Source of the DNA: Orobanche coerulescens
Taxonomy: Eukaryota > Streptophyta > Magnoliopsida > Lamiales > Orobanchaceae
Assembly (NCBI GenBank): GCA_033398695.1
Contig: CM065819.1
Span: forward strand, 5,443,501-5,507,500
DNA: 64,000 nt
Direction of reading: 5' to 3'
Below the pieces are notes generated by a model that worked only from the letters and a program-made list of their open reading frames with translations, was not told the DNA's origin and did no database searches. Below are positions 49,161 through 60,108 of the stretch, in pieces. Each line of letters starts with the position of its first letter. Within the stretch, counting starts at the first letter, position 1. Position numbers and translations under genes: made by a program.

Positions 49161-51447
49161 TGCCAACAATTTCGAGCTTAAGCCATCCCTCATTGCTACA
49201 GTGAAGTCTCAAACATACGGAGGGGGAGTTAATGAAGATCCAAACGCTCACCTTGAGTCGTTTTTGGACATATGTGCCACCATCAAGCAAAACGGAGTGC
49301 CTCCGGATGTCATTAAGCTCCGCCTATTCCGATTCTCCTTAGAAGACGATGCGCTAGATTGGTACAAGAGCCTAGATCGGAAGGAAATTGGTACTTGGAG
49401 AGAGATGACCCGGTTGTTCTTAGCACAGTTCTATCCTCCCTCGAAGGTGCAAAAACAAATCAATGATATCTTGCAATTCGAGCAATATGAGGATGAATAC
49501 TTATACGAAGCATGGATCCGATTTAAGAAGCTACTTCGCAAATGCCCGCAGCATGGAATTGACAAGGAGGAGATCTACATTCGGTTTTATCGGGGTTTGA
49601 CGAGGAAGGCTAGAAGAGAGTTGGACTATTCATCGAAAGGGGGATTTCTGGCTAACGATTATGAAGAGGCCAAGAATCTCATCGAGCTAGCGGTCAACAA
49701 TGATTACGAGGAGGTGACCGATAGGAAGATGACGAGAAGAAGGGTCCCATCCGGTGACGAGGACGCCTACGGTGATTTGAAGGCAAAATTTGAAAAACAA
49801 CAAAAAGAGCTTGAGATGCTAAGAAAGAATACGTTGGGAGTCAATTCAGTTTTTGAAGAGTTGAACGAGCCTATTGCAGTTAAGGAGGATGTGAATTACA
49901 TGCAAGGAGGAAACTTCCGGCAAGGGGGAAATATGGGGAACTATTATCCGAACAATCGAAACCACCCTAATTTCTCCTATGCCAACCCGAACAATGCTCT
50001 CCAGCCACCACCGGGATTTAACGTGAAGAACGGGGTTATTCAAGAGCCGATTGCTAAGACACCTATGGAAGAGATGTTGGAACGGTTGGAGGCGAGCCAA
50101 AAAGATTTTATTTATAAAGTAGACAAGAGGTTCGGGGCTCTCGAGCATAGTGTGACATCAATTGGAAACTCAGTGATAGCCTTGACAAAGCAGATGTCGA
50201 TGGTGGAGACCCAAATGAGTCAAATGGCGAACGCCCAAGCCGGATTTCATAAGCCGGGCCATTTTTCGAGCAGCACCGAGACCAACCCGAAGACGCAACA
50301 ATGCAACGCAATCGAGCTTCGGAGTGGGACAAAGTACAGTAATCATGGGGCTGAAGTTAAGGAATCTGGAAACAAGGATGTACTAGAAACGGGAGCCGAG
50401 AACGAGAAAGAAGATGAAACACAGCAGAACCTATCGGGTAGCCTATCAGCCGATAGGCCCAACCGATACCCAGATAGAATGCCGGCAGTTAATCCTATCG
50501 ACCCCCCTATCGGCCGAAAGGCTCCTGGAAGTTCGAATGCGAAGAATTTTGAGGAAAAAGCTCCATTTCCACAGCGATTGGCCAAGTCGAAATATGATGA
50601 AAAGCTTCAACAATTTATCGACATGTTTCAAAAGGTGAATATCAACATCCCACTTCTAGACGCTTTGAGAGACATGCCGGGGTACGTGAAATTCTTGAAA
50701 GACGCTGTGGCAAGCAAGAGGAAGTTGAGGAAGTTTGAAACAATAAATATGACAGAGGAGTGTAGCGCTATCATTCAAAACAAGCTTCCGCTCAAGCAGA
50801 AGGATCCAGGACGTTTTACTTTAACATGCATGATTGGCGACCAAACGTTCCGTAATGGGTTGTGTGATCTCGGGGCAAGCATCAATCTTATGCCTCTATC
50901 CATCTTTAAGAGGTTGAAGATTGGGGAGATGAAGCCGACTACCATTTCTCTACTCATGGCGGACCGGTCGATCACTTATCCGAGGGGAATTGTGGAGGAT
51001 GTGCTCGTTAGAGTCCAACACTTAGTCTTCCCGGCCGATTTCGTAGTTCTTGATATGCCCGAGGACGAGAATCAACCATTGATCTTTGGGAGACCGTTTC
51101 TAGCGACGGGGAGAGCACTTATAGACGTCCAAGAGGGTGATCTTACTTTCCGGGTTAATGATCAAAATCTGAAAATTTCCATCTATGACGCGATGAAGAA
51201 GCCCGAGGAGGCGCACGAGGAATGTTTTGAAATTGAGTCTATTATGCCGCCCCCGACCGACTTGTTGGAGCATTGCATTTCACACTCCATTTACTCACAT
51301 TCTGAGGTTGAAGAAATTTACGAGGAATTACCAGAGTATGTTCGAATGATGGAGGCGAACGAGTCTCGACCTAATGAGAGGAGCGTATGTTATCTTGATA
51401 TCAACAAACCCGTTCAAGGGGGAGTAGTCGCCGAAGACCCGGATTGA
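49108..51447 (+). CDS. gag-pro: Athila Gag-protease polyprotein (779 aa)
   Basis: Residues about 20-30 ANNFELKPSLI; 50-170 capsid domain (HLESFLDICATIKQNGVPPD, DDALDWYKSL, RLFLAQFYPPSK); 270-300 NYYPNNRNHPNFSYANP; 440-480 a linker partly encoded by CCTATCGG-type repeats (LSADRPNRYPDR). Retropepsin follows at about 570-690, with active site CDLGASINLMPLSIF near residue 587 and the C-terminal FGRPFLATGRALIDV. The frame ends with an acidic tail. No zinc knuckle is seen, usual for Athila. Known role: particle assembly and self-cleavage. The long intact frame fits the young age. M1 may be internal, as true N-terminal sequence is in the previous frame. Confidence 0.92.
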   Translation: MPADRPDDYQEGGLGKIDANNFELKPSLIATVKSQTYGGGVNEDPNAHLESFLDICATIKQNGVPPDVIKLRLFRFSLEDDALDWYKSLDRKEIGTWREMTRLFLAQFYPPSKVQKQINDILQFEQYEDEYLYEAWIRFKKLLRKCPQHGIDKEEIYIRFYRGLTRKARRELDYSSKGGFLANDYEEAKNLIELAVNNDYEEVTDRKMTRRRVPSGDEDAYGDLKAKFEKQQKELEMLRKNTLGVNSVFEELNEPIAVKEDVNYMQGGNFRQGGNMGNYYPNNRNHPNFSYANPNNALQPPPGFNVKNGVIQEPIAKTPMEEMLERLEASQKDFIYKVDKRFGALEHSVTSIGNSVIALTKQMSMVETQMSQMANAQAGFHKPGHFSSSTETNPKTQQCNAIELRSGTKYSNHGAEVKESGNKDVLETGAENEKEDETQQNLSGSLSADRPNRYPDRMPAVNPIDPPIGRKAPGSSNAKNFEEKAPFPQRLAKSKYDEKLQQFIDMFQKVNINIPLLDALRDMPGYVKFLKDAVASKRKLRKFETINMTEECSAIIQNKLPLKQKDPGRFTLTCMIGDQTFRNGLCDLGASINLMPLSIFKRLKIGEMKPTTISLLMADRSITYPRGIVEDVLVRVQHLVFPADFVVLDMPEDENQPLIFGRPFLATGRALIDVQEGDLTFRVNDQNLKISIYDAMKKPEEAHEECFEIESIMPPPTDLLEHCISHSIYSHSEVEEIYEELPEYVRMMEANESRPNERSVCYLDINKPVQGGVVAEDPD

Positions 51448-53333
51448 ATGAGGTATCGTCTAGCTAAAGACGTTAAACGTAGCACTTGTTGGGAGGTAAC
51501 CCAACGTATGTATATTAGTTCGTTTTATTCTTTTATTTTCGATTTTTTGTTTGCGTGATTTTTGTAGTTTCTAGTTTCGTAGTAGCTTTGTTAGTTTTGT
51601 TAAGTTCTAATCCATGCACGCCGAGTTTTGGATACTTGCAGGTCTTTAATCGCCATATCCAAGCAAAAACGGGACCAAGTATGCGAAGTAAAACGAGTTG
51701 AAAAATTTTTGAGACAGACAATCCTATCGGACGAGCCTATCGGCCGATAGGCTGAGGAAAATTAAAGAAATTTTGATGTTAAAAGCAGTGGTCGATAGGG
51801 TCTGCCTAACGACCGATAGTCCCACCCGAGATGAGGTACGTAAGAGACAGAAGTTCCTATCGGCCCAGCCTGTCGGCCGATAGGCAGCCCGATATGACAT
51901 ACCCGGCACTTTATATGCTTCGACTTCCGCCACAGTGATCAGGTATTCCGTTAACAAAGCCACTCCTTTCTCTTTTCAAACTTATTCCTCCTTTGGGATG
52001 CGAAATAAGTTTGGGGGGGGGGGGGGAGAAGTGCGGCTTTGTTAATTTCGTTTCGTGTGAGTACCTTGTTTGCCTTGTATCATTATTTGATTGTGTTGGT
52101 GCCCATTTTTTTTTCATTTGTGCTTATCATATTGGTGTTGCGTGGTCTTGGCTTTTGTTGCTTAGTTTTTTAGATTTTTATGTTCATTTTCGTTTGGTGT
52201 GTTTGCTAGTTTCTATTTTTTTAGGTCGTAGTAGTGTTTTGCTTTCGTGTTTGCTTTTATTTGCTTTTCGTTGTTTGTTTTAGATAGCCTTGCTTGTCTT
52301 AGTTTTTCTTCATTAGTGAATTTTTCGAGCTTCTATTTGTGTGATACCGATGTTACGACACTGTTTTTCTCTCTGAAGAAACGGTCGAGTTTAGTCGAGT
52401 TGTAGTTAGTTATTTCTGTTTTGCATAGTATTCATTTAGGTCCAAAATTTTTCGTGATTGTAGAGGTCTTGGCAGATAAGAGACGATACATACTTGTTTT
52501 AAAATCACCGTCAATACGTTTGGTTACATCTTCCGGATAGTGAGTCGAATGCTTTGCCACGATCGTGTTGACACTTGGAGTGAGTTTAGAGTCACGCTTT
52601 TCCCAAAAGTTGAGATAATGTTGTTCTATGAATGGAAGTCTAGTAACCGGGGGCATTCGCGTGACCCGTTGTTTACCCTCGCGTAAAACGACGACTCTGA
52701 TTAGACTAGTAATTTAGATATTTCACATGTGCCAATGATTGGAAACTTAGTAACCGGGGGTATTCGCGTGACCATTGTTTACTCGCGTAAAACGGCGACC
52801 TTGATTCGGACATGCGGAAATTATATATTCGAGTTGTTTCTCCGCTGTAGACGGGAACTTAGTAACTAGAAGCATCCATGTGCCCCATGAGTGTCTTTTA
52901 CGTCAAACGGTTTCCTAATACATGAGAATGGAGGTTCCACCCTAGGATTACCCCGATGAGACATCTCGAGATCCTAACCTAGTGGAAATACTGACCGAGG
53001 TTTATTTGTTATGAAACTCGTGAAAAATGTGCCACTAGACTGTGTAACGGGACGAACTAGCTTGTTTATTTTAGCCCTTCATATTGACGGTCGATTTGAC
53101 TCACGTTTTGTTAATCTTTGAGCTGGATTTTCTTCATGAACGAATGATTAGGACTGAACTTGACTACTTTGCGGAATCATTATTTTGAGTGCAGCTCGCT
53201 TTTACGACACTCGGATTATTTAGAGAGAATTACAGGATAGTATTGATTAGGTTGAACACTATGAGTTGCACGATAATTCATGACATTCTTTTTCTTTTCT
53301 TTTTGTTGTTCGGGACGAACAAGGCTTAAGTTT
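51448..53333 (+). other. Post-gag region of the young Athila: trailer, palindromes, tandem repeats, second G-tract
   Basis: TGGGAGGTAACCCAA at 51490-51504 matches the trailer that follows integrase in the older Athila (14138-14152). Three more CCTATCGG/CGATAGG modules lie at 51720-51895. AAGTTT plus a run of 14 G at 52007-52026 imitates the 3' polypurine tract. 52636-52920 holds three 105-113-bp tandem units with AGTAACCGGGGGYATTCGCG. No coding region. Confidence 0.8.
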
Positions 53334-53352
53334 GGGGGGGGGGGGGGGGGGG
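53334..53352 (+). other. 3' polypurine tract of the young Athila, 19 G
   Basis: GCTTAAGTTT and then 19 G, ending two T before the 3' LTR. It would prime plus-strand synthesis. Its extreme length may be partly a sequencing artefact. Confidence 0.8.
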
Positions 53353-53354
53353 TT

Positions 53355-54821
53355 TGATAAGTGGTAATTTTACCGCTTATTTCTAAGATTTTATACTAGG
53401 TTTTTATCTCGTTTCGTGATTAATGTGCTCGTATTTGGCTTATTTATGATTAGTCGAGCCGTATTACGCGTTTGGGTTGGTTTTAGTGTGTTTGCAGGTT
53501 TTTAGAGCCAAAAGGACCCAAAACGAGATAAAGGACCGAGAGTCGAGTCAAGCGGACGAAGAAATGGATTTTTGCGAGAGACAGTCGAACCTATCGGCCC
53601 AGCATATCGGCCGATAGGGCGCCCGAAAGGAGATTCTGCCCTGCCAAGTGAAGAGATCGACGAACCAACTATCGGCCAGCCTATCGGCCGATAGGCCAGT
53701 CCGATAGTCGCCAAATGACTCTCGTGTTTTGACGGAATTTGACTCTTTTGGATGGATTTAGTTTCCTAGATTAGGGCTAATCGGGATTGTAACCCCCTTA
53801 GGCTATATAAACCTCTTTTTAGACCTAGTTTTAGGATTCTTGATCAATCCTCTATCATCTTTTATCAATCTTTCATCAGCCCTTTTTCATCTATTATTAT
53901 CTTTAGCAGATTTGTACATCTTTTTAGCAAGATTTATTTCTTTGATGCAAGAACTTTTTGGAGGAGAATTATTATTGGTTTTCAGAGATTGAAGACTTGG
54001 AGTTCATCCGTAAGGGTTGTAATCTCTCTTGTCTTATTAATAATATGCATTCTTCATCTAATTCTTGTTTAATTTCAATTATGTCTGGCTAATTTCATTG
54101 ATTGATTCTAGGGTTAGTAAATTTAATTGATGTTCACATGATGTTCCTTTGATTACCTTTTGACCTATCCTAGGCTTGTGTTCAAGATGTGTTAAATCTC
54201 ATGCTAGATTAAAGGGCCCTTAATCGATGCATGTTAGCTAATTGATTTTGTCCGGAAGGAGTAATTAATTAGTGGAGATACTTGATGCACAGTATGATTT
54301 TATCTTGAGACCTAGCGGAGAAAGATAAATCATAGATAAATAAGTTGGCGCTTTTAAGTGATTTAAATTCTTTGAGCCAAGGGAAAAGGGTTTAAATTAA
54401 CTATCTTTCTAGGTTGCCTTGATCGGAATTCTAGATTGGCCGAGTGATTATTTCTAGGATTGAATTAAAATTTGGGGAAAAGGAATCAAGTGAATGGATT
54501 GTGTGAACTCAATTAGATGATACTACCCTAGGATCAATTACCTTTAGACTTGTGATTTTATCTTGCTAATTTGCTTTATTTGCTTGCTTTAGATAATTCA
54601 TCTTTTATTTAATTTTTATTTTTCGATTTTTAAAGTTAGATAATTAGTAACAAACAAAATTTTCGGATTCCTAAATAGCAGTCAAATTTTGAGTAGAGTT
54701 ACTTCCTTTATTTTCGACACATCAATTCCCTTGGGTTCGACACCTTGGAAATACTCCGAGGTTTTACAAATTTTAAAATTGATCGGATTTGAAAACCATA
54801 CTACGCGAATCCCAGCGATCA
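53355..54821 (+). repeat. 3' LTR of the young Athila element
   Basis: 1467 bp, same ends as the 5' LTR. Differences from it include a changed palindrome flank near 53707, a short deletion near 54164 and one near 54380. Confidence 0.95.
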
Positions 54822-54826
54822 GTTGC

Positions 54827-56737
54827 CATAAGATGTCGTCTATGTTATCGGTTGAGATTAGTATCGTGGGCGATCGTCATCTTCGTGCGACCTGTGGATG
54901 TAAGTCTTTTCTTTTATATCTCGTGTTTAGTGACATTGTTTATATGCATGTTATGAAATGGAATTCATATTTGATACTTATGGTATATTACGTGTGTAAT
55001 AAACTGGATATACTGATGGATTGGACACCGAGTGGTGTATTGTGTTATGAAACTTTGAACATTGATGTATTTCGGAAAGCGTATTGGTGTTAGAGTTTGT
55101 TGATAACTCAAATAGATGGTTCGACATGTGTTCGGATTCGGCGTTTGTAAGTTGTGTTTGTTGAACTGGTGATTTTGAATGCTGTATAGGCATATGTTTG
55201 AGAATCGGTTGTGTTTGGATAATTATTATTATTTGCTACAAACGTGTTCCCATTGGTAATTATATCTGCTGCCTGTGTGTTTGAAAATATATTACTAAAC
55301 TTTCATAGACTTGAATATTTTGTGGAAAATCAAGTTTCGGAAATGTTTTGACGGTGCGGTAAAATGGTGGTTTATTGTGGATTTTAAAAGGTTGTTTGAA
55401 TTTTGGCGAGTCGGCCTTATATCTTCGAATAAAACCTTGCGATGGTATTTGAAAGATGTGTTTGCAAGTATTTTGGACGTTTTGTAAAATGTTACCGTCG
55501 CTGATCTTTTGTCGTGTTTGTAAAGGATTTTAAAAAAATGATTTTTTTTACTTATCGGTTTTATTTTTAAGTAACTCGATTATACGATTTTAAAAAACTT
55601 TCACACCATAAAATTTTGATATTTTCGAAATAAAAATGTGATTTTTACTTTCGAAAGCAATAAATAGTGAAAGATGGAGAATCTTACTCTAGTTAAACTT
55701 TAAATTTGGATTTGGAAAGAGATTTCTGAGATGAGTCAGTTAGCGCATGATAATTTCGTCATTAGCGCACACTAACGAACCTGGATAGAATGTTTGATTA
55801 TTTTAGCTCATTAACGCACGCTAATCATAGGCCTAGCGCGCATTAAGTTGCAGTGTGTGCGCGATGTTAATTTATCGCTTGAGGCGATCGGCTAGAGTTA
55901 AATCGTGAGGTGTCAAGCCATTGCGACATATTTTTCATATTACCGTTCTTGTTGAAGAATTTCGGTGAGTACCCAATTTCTGTGTTGTAAGGGTTGGATT
56001 TACTTTGTGGCTTGTATGATGTTATTCGGATGTGAATGTTGATTTGTAGAAATGGTTAATGTGAGTATGAACGGGCTGTCCACCCGGTGATGGTTCGGTG
56101 AAACCTCTGGGGGTCGATGCCAAGGGAGCATGGCCGCGGATTATCTTGTGTGTTTTTAGTTGTGACGATGTTGTGTGGTAATATGTTGTTACCTTGTGTT
56201 TTGTTATTTGTGATGATGATACGTGATGACATGGTTATCTTGATAATATTATTTCCAAGAGAATTTGATATTCTGGAATATACTATTTTGCAAATGATTT
56301 CAAAACGAGATGGTTACGACCTGTGGGTTATAGTTTTAGTAAAACATCCTGAGGTATCAAAAGTATTTTCAAATCTTATTTTGGAAAATCATACGAACTC
56401 AAGGATTTTAAAATGTTATTATTTAAACGAATACCTCATGGAGTTTTAAAAAGTATGTTATCAATGATTAACTACCATGATGTGTGGTTTGTTACGGCCG
56501 TACTTGTATCGGTAATGGCCGTAAGTTTTCTGTTGATATGGTCATGTGATTTGTTGGTTACGACTGTAGGTTCCATTTATTGCGGCAGTAGTTCTTGAAT
56601 TTGTGTAATTATCCAGAGCGGATATTTTTGTTGTGTTAATATTTGATGTCTTAAGTGGATGTTTTGCACTGAGTTGGCATTTAGATATGTTGTTTTGCGA
56701 TGTTGTGTTCATTGTATTGAGCGGTTGCCTGTTTAGT
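54827..56737 (+). other. Leader of element C, part after the Athila insertion
   Basis: About 1.9 kb, no coding region. Has decayed TTAGCGCACGCTA-type words at 55739-55848 and one ACGGCCGT pair (56493-56525). Leader half-site at 47211-47299 joins this segment across GTTGC. Confidence 0.65.
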
Positions 56738-57832
56738 ATGCCGATGGGCTAAGGCCAAGGCAATGGTCGTAGTCGTGGACATAGTCAGGAGCGTGTTGAG
56801 GTAACTCGTTCATTGTCAAGCGCCAATCCGCCCAGTACATATGGTCGGGATGACCAATCGCGTGATCAGGGGCAAACAACTAGAGGTAATGTTGATTTTG
56901 GCGCCACCGCCATCCTTCAACAGGTGGCAAACCAGTTGGCACAAATGAATCAGGGTATGCACCGGAGTGAGCATTCAGATGGGAGCGACGGAGCTAGTAA
57001 GTGGCTACGGGATGTGATGAGAATGCATCCACCTCATTTTACAGGTTCCTCAGATTTGATAGGTTGGAAGGACTGGCTCTTCGAGTTGGGAAGAACGTTT
57101 GATGTTGTAGCTTGTCCGGATGAGAGAAGGGTACCTATTGCTCAGTACCTCCTCGACAAAGAAGCTGCAGACTGGTGGGAGGCCATAGCGCCAAGTGATC
57201 GTGCCACTACTTGGACTAAATTCAAGACTGCCATAGAGGCCGAGTATTTTCCGCCGCCTGTTCGAGAGCATAGGATTGTTGAGTTTTTCTCGGATACGCC
57301 CCAGGATGTGTCGATATCCCAAGCTATAGTCGATGCGAATCAACAGTTGTGTTATGTTCGTGAACAAGTGAGAAATGAATGGGGTAAGATTCGTTACTTT
57401 GACATTCGTATGAAACCCCATATACGAAAGAGCATGGCTTCTCTCATGTGTACTACTTTAAGAGAGTATTAGGATCAAGCTTTAGCCATTGAGATGGCCA
57501 TTTTTGTGATGGAGGCGGGTCCAGAAAGTAAGAAATAGAAGATTTCGGGTAGCTTCTCAAAGGGTCAGAGAAGTGAGTTCCATGAGCCTATTGTTTCGTA
57601 TCATTCTTTAGAATGGGCTCCCCGCTCGTTTGATTAGTCCAAGAACCTTAATCCTGTAGTGAATAAGGTGAGTGGTGTGAAGACATGTTTCAATTGTAGC
57701 CATGTGCGCCATACACAGAAGAATTGTTGTACGCCGTAGGTTAACTGTTTCAAGTGTGGTCAAGTGGGGCACCAAGCGGTGCATTGTGAGACCGTTGCTA
57801 AGAAGTTTGGGGGGATCAGCGGTACCCGATGA
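56738..57832 (+). pseudogene. gag: Element C Gag with two zinc knuckles; six in-frame stops and no frameshift
   Basis: From ATG 56738 one frame runs to 57832: GQGNGRSRGHSQERVEV, capsid (WLRDVMRMHPPHFTG, WKDWLFELGRTFDV, AADWWEAIAPSDRATTWTKF, FFSDTPQDVSI), then knuckles CFNCSHVRHTQKNC and CFKCGQVGHQAVHC. Stops: TAA 56750, TAG 57470, 57536, 57635, 57737, TGA 57830. All can derive from CAA, CAG, TGG or CGA by one C-to-T or G-to-A change. So decay was by deamination, not indels. Ancestral role: particle formation and RNA packaging. Confidence 0.88.
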
Positions 57833-57975
57833 GGGTAGATTTTGTATTGTTTTGTGGATTTAATCTCGTGTGGAGATTTGATAATTGTTGCTTGGATGCT
57901 TTTGTGTTGTTATGTAGCACTTTGATGTTTCTTGTTTTAAGTTTTGGGACGAAACTTATTTTTACTGGGGTAGAA

Positions 57976-58230
57976 TGTAATAACCAAGATTTTCATTTCC
58001 GGTTATCTTGAATTGTTTGTCATTTTATGTGGTATATTATTTGTCTGTTGCCGAACGGTTGGTATTATTTACTCGTTGATTGATACGTGTTGGTATCGTG
58101 CTACCGTGTTTATGATGTAAAGCGGATATGTGGTGCCTGTGTTTATGTAATCGTATGTCATGTTTTGTTATTTGTTTGTTTTCGATTTAGATCGTTGGTG
58201 TTGGCCGTTAGTGTTTCGTTGCATGTTGAA
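57976..58230 (+). repeat. Start of the 3' LTR of element C
   Basis: TGTAATAACCAAGATTTTC matches the first 250 bp of LTR C with scattered substitutions, then is interrupted by element D. Confidence 0.9.
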
Positions 58231-60092
58231 TGTTAGGAATATGCCCTCGAATGCCACTCAGGAGATGAGAGAGAAGGGGCATTGTACTTGTAATTATGGA
58301 ATTAATAATAGAGACAAAAGTGATTCATTCATTGTTTATTGTATTTTAAATGCATTCTTGATTTGGTAAACATTGAAGTGAAGTCGATGTAAATAAAAGC
58401 AAACATTCCACTCTCGTTATCGGATAAGAGAAAACGCACTGGAAGTATTTAAGGTTTATTTACGTAAACCGGTCGCGAGTCGATAAACTTAATTGGGCAT
58501 TAAGTTTTGAGTAAGACTTGTATAACTGATGCTAGGGGATGTGCATGTGCATGTCTTGATAAAATAGTTATAAGTATATTGGTGGGACCAGTATACTCGA
58601 ACACGACTCATACTTGATTCAGTCACACGGTATTCACTCTTGGAGAGTCGATGACGAATCAAAAGGTTGTGATAGTATACATGGACCTTTGACTTGAGGA
58701 TGCAGTGAGAGATGTGCCTCTAACGTTTATTTTGTCATTAGAGTAGTTAGACTCATTTGCTTAATCGTTGAGTCAACCTCGAAGTGCGGACTATACGGAC
58801 AGGTAGCAGTCTTTACTGTATGCCAAGAAAGGATTATATCTCCTGTTAGTGAGCAGGCGAATGTTCTATATGGTTAATGGCCAATAAGATCATAAGTCTT
58901 TGGCCAAAGCATTCTGATCTAGTCGTATTAGATACACTAGTAATCAGCTGGTCTTGATTTGCATTAACGCATGTATAGTGTCTAGTTGACGGTGACTTTA
59001 CCGTGACCCGAAGACTTGACCGGGACATCTGGTGAAGGGTTTATACGTATATGGTATTCACGACAAAATGGTTCTTGAATGATTCCTTCATTCGTTTTCA
59101 GTCGGGGTTTACAGTGCGGCCCGCTAGGCTGGCTAAGTGCTGCCCGCACTCATTGGTTCCTCCCAATGCCGGCTGAGACGGACCTACAGAGTCGCGCATC
59201 AGGATCGTTGACGGATAAATATGAATTTATCATCTCTCTCTATTAATATTAGATATTGGATATCTAATTATGATTTATTGGATAAATAAATAGCGGTCTT
59301 ATGAATTGAAATTAAATTACTAGGTAATTAATTTAATTCATAAATTATATTTCTTAGAGAAATATATTTTGTATTTGATATAATTACTTAATTGGATTAA
59401 TTAATTAAGTATAAATACATTGAAAATAAACGGAGTGTATTTAATGGATTCGTTTGACGAACGTCCGGTACACGAGCCGAGTGACTCGACCCGTTTCTTG
59501 GAAATTTCCTAATGATCCCACCTTCTTCTCTCACATGGTGAGTCTTTGTTTTTGATTTTGTCATGTTACTTAAGATTCTTAATTATTGATTTAATCAGGT
59601 GATCTTTTTTAAATCAATTTTTTTTCAACTTAAGATCACGTGACATTTTATAAAAATCAACACACCACCAACTCTCATGGGAACACTGCAGCCGTGAGTT
59701 AAGAGAGGAAATGGAGAATTTTCTTACTTAATTTTTCTTCATATTTGAGGTGGAAGAAAAAAAAGAAAAACAAGAGAGATAAAATTCCTACAAGTTTCCC
59801 TAGCCGTGTTCTTGAAGGAACGGAGTCTTGTAGATTTTTCCGGTCAAGTTCCGACGCGTGTGAAGTAGAGACATCGGGTTTTTGGTGTTTGCAACGAAGG
59901 GATTTTTTGCTCATGTTCATGTTCGTCATCATCATCAACTTACGAAGATATTATCAAAGGCTTCAAGTGTATGGGAGCTTAAACCTTTTATCTTCGTCTT
60001 TTTCATTTTTGTATATACGTTACTTGATCGATCCTTGTTTGTGATTCTTTTTATTATTCCGCTGCGTATTTCATTTTGTTTCTGGAATCCCA
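58231..60092 (+). repeat. 5' LTR of element D
   Basis: TGTTAGGAATATG to CTGGAATCCCA. TATAAATA at 59410-59417 is the likely core promoter. The right end is set by the priming site and is good to a few bases. TTGAA at 58226-58230 would be its left TSD copy. Confidence 0.65.
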
Positions 60093-60096
60093 ATAG

Positions 60097-60108
60097 TGGT
60101 ATCGGAGC
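60097..60108 (+). other. Primer-binding site of element D (initiator tRNA-Met type)
   Basis: TGGTATCGGAGC, one base from the usual site, same variant as in element A. Confidence 0.75.

Larger units (their letters stand above)
47305..54821 (+). mobile_element. Young Athila gag-pro element lacking RT and integrase
   Basis: Complete insertion into element C: LTRs 47305-48781 and 53355-54821, TSD GTTGC at 47300-47304 and 54822-54826, tRNA-Asp priming site, gag-pro ORF and a G-rich polypurine tract. The LTRs are nearly identical, with about ten differences including small indels in nearly 1.5 kb. The internal 4.57 kb has no RT, RNase H, integrase or env-like ORF. Its pol-trailer motif follows protease directly, pointing to deletion of the rest of pol. 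Confidence 0.95.
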
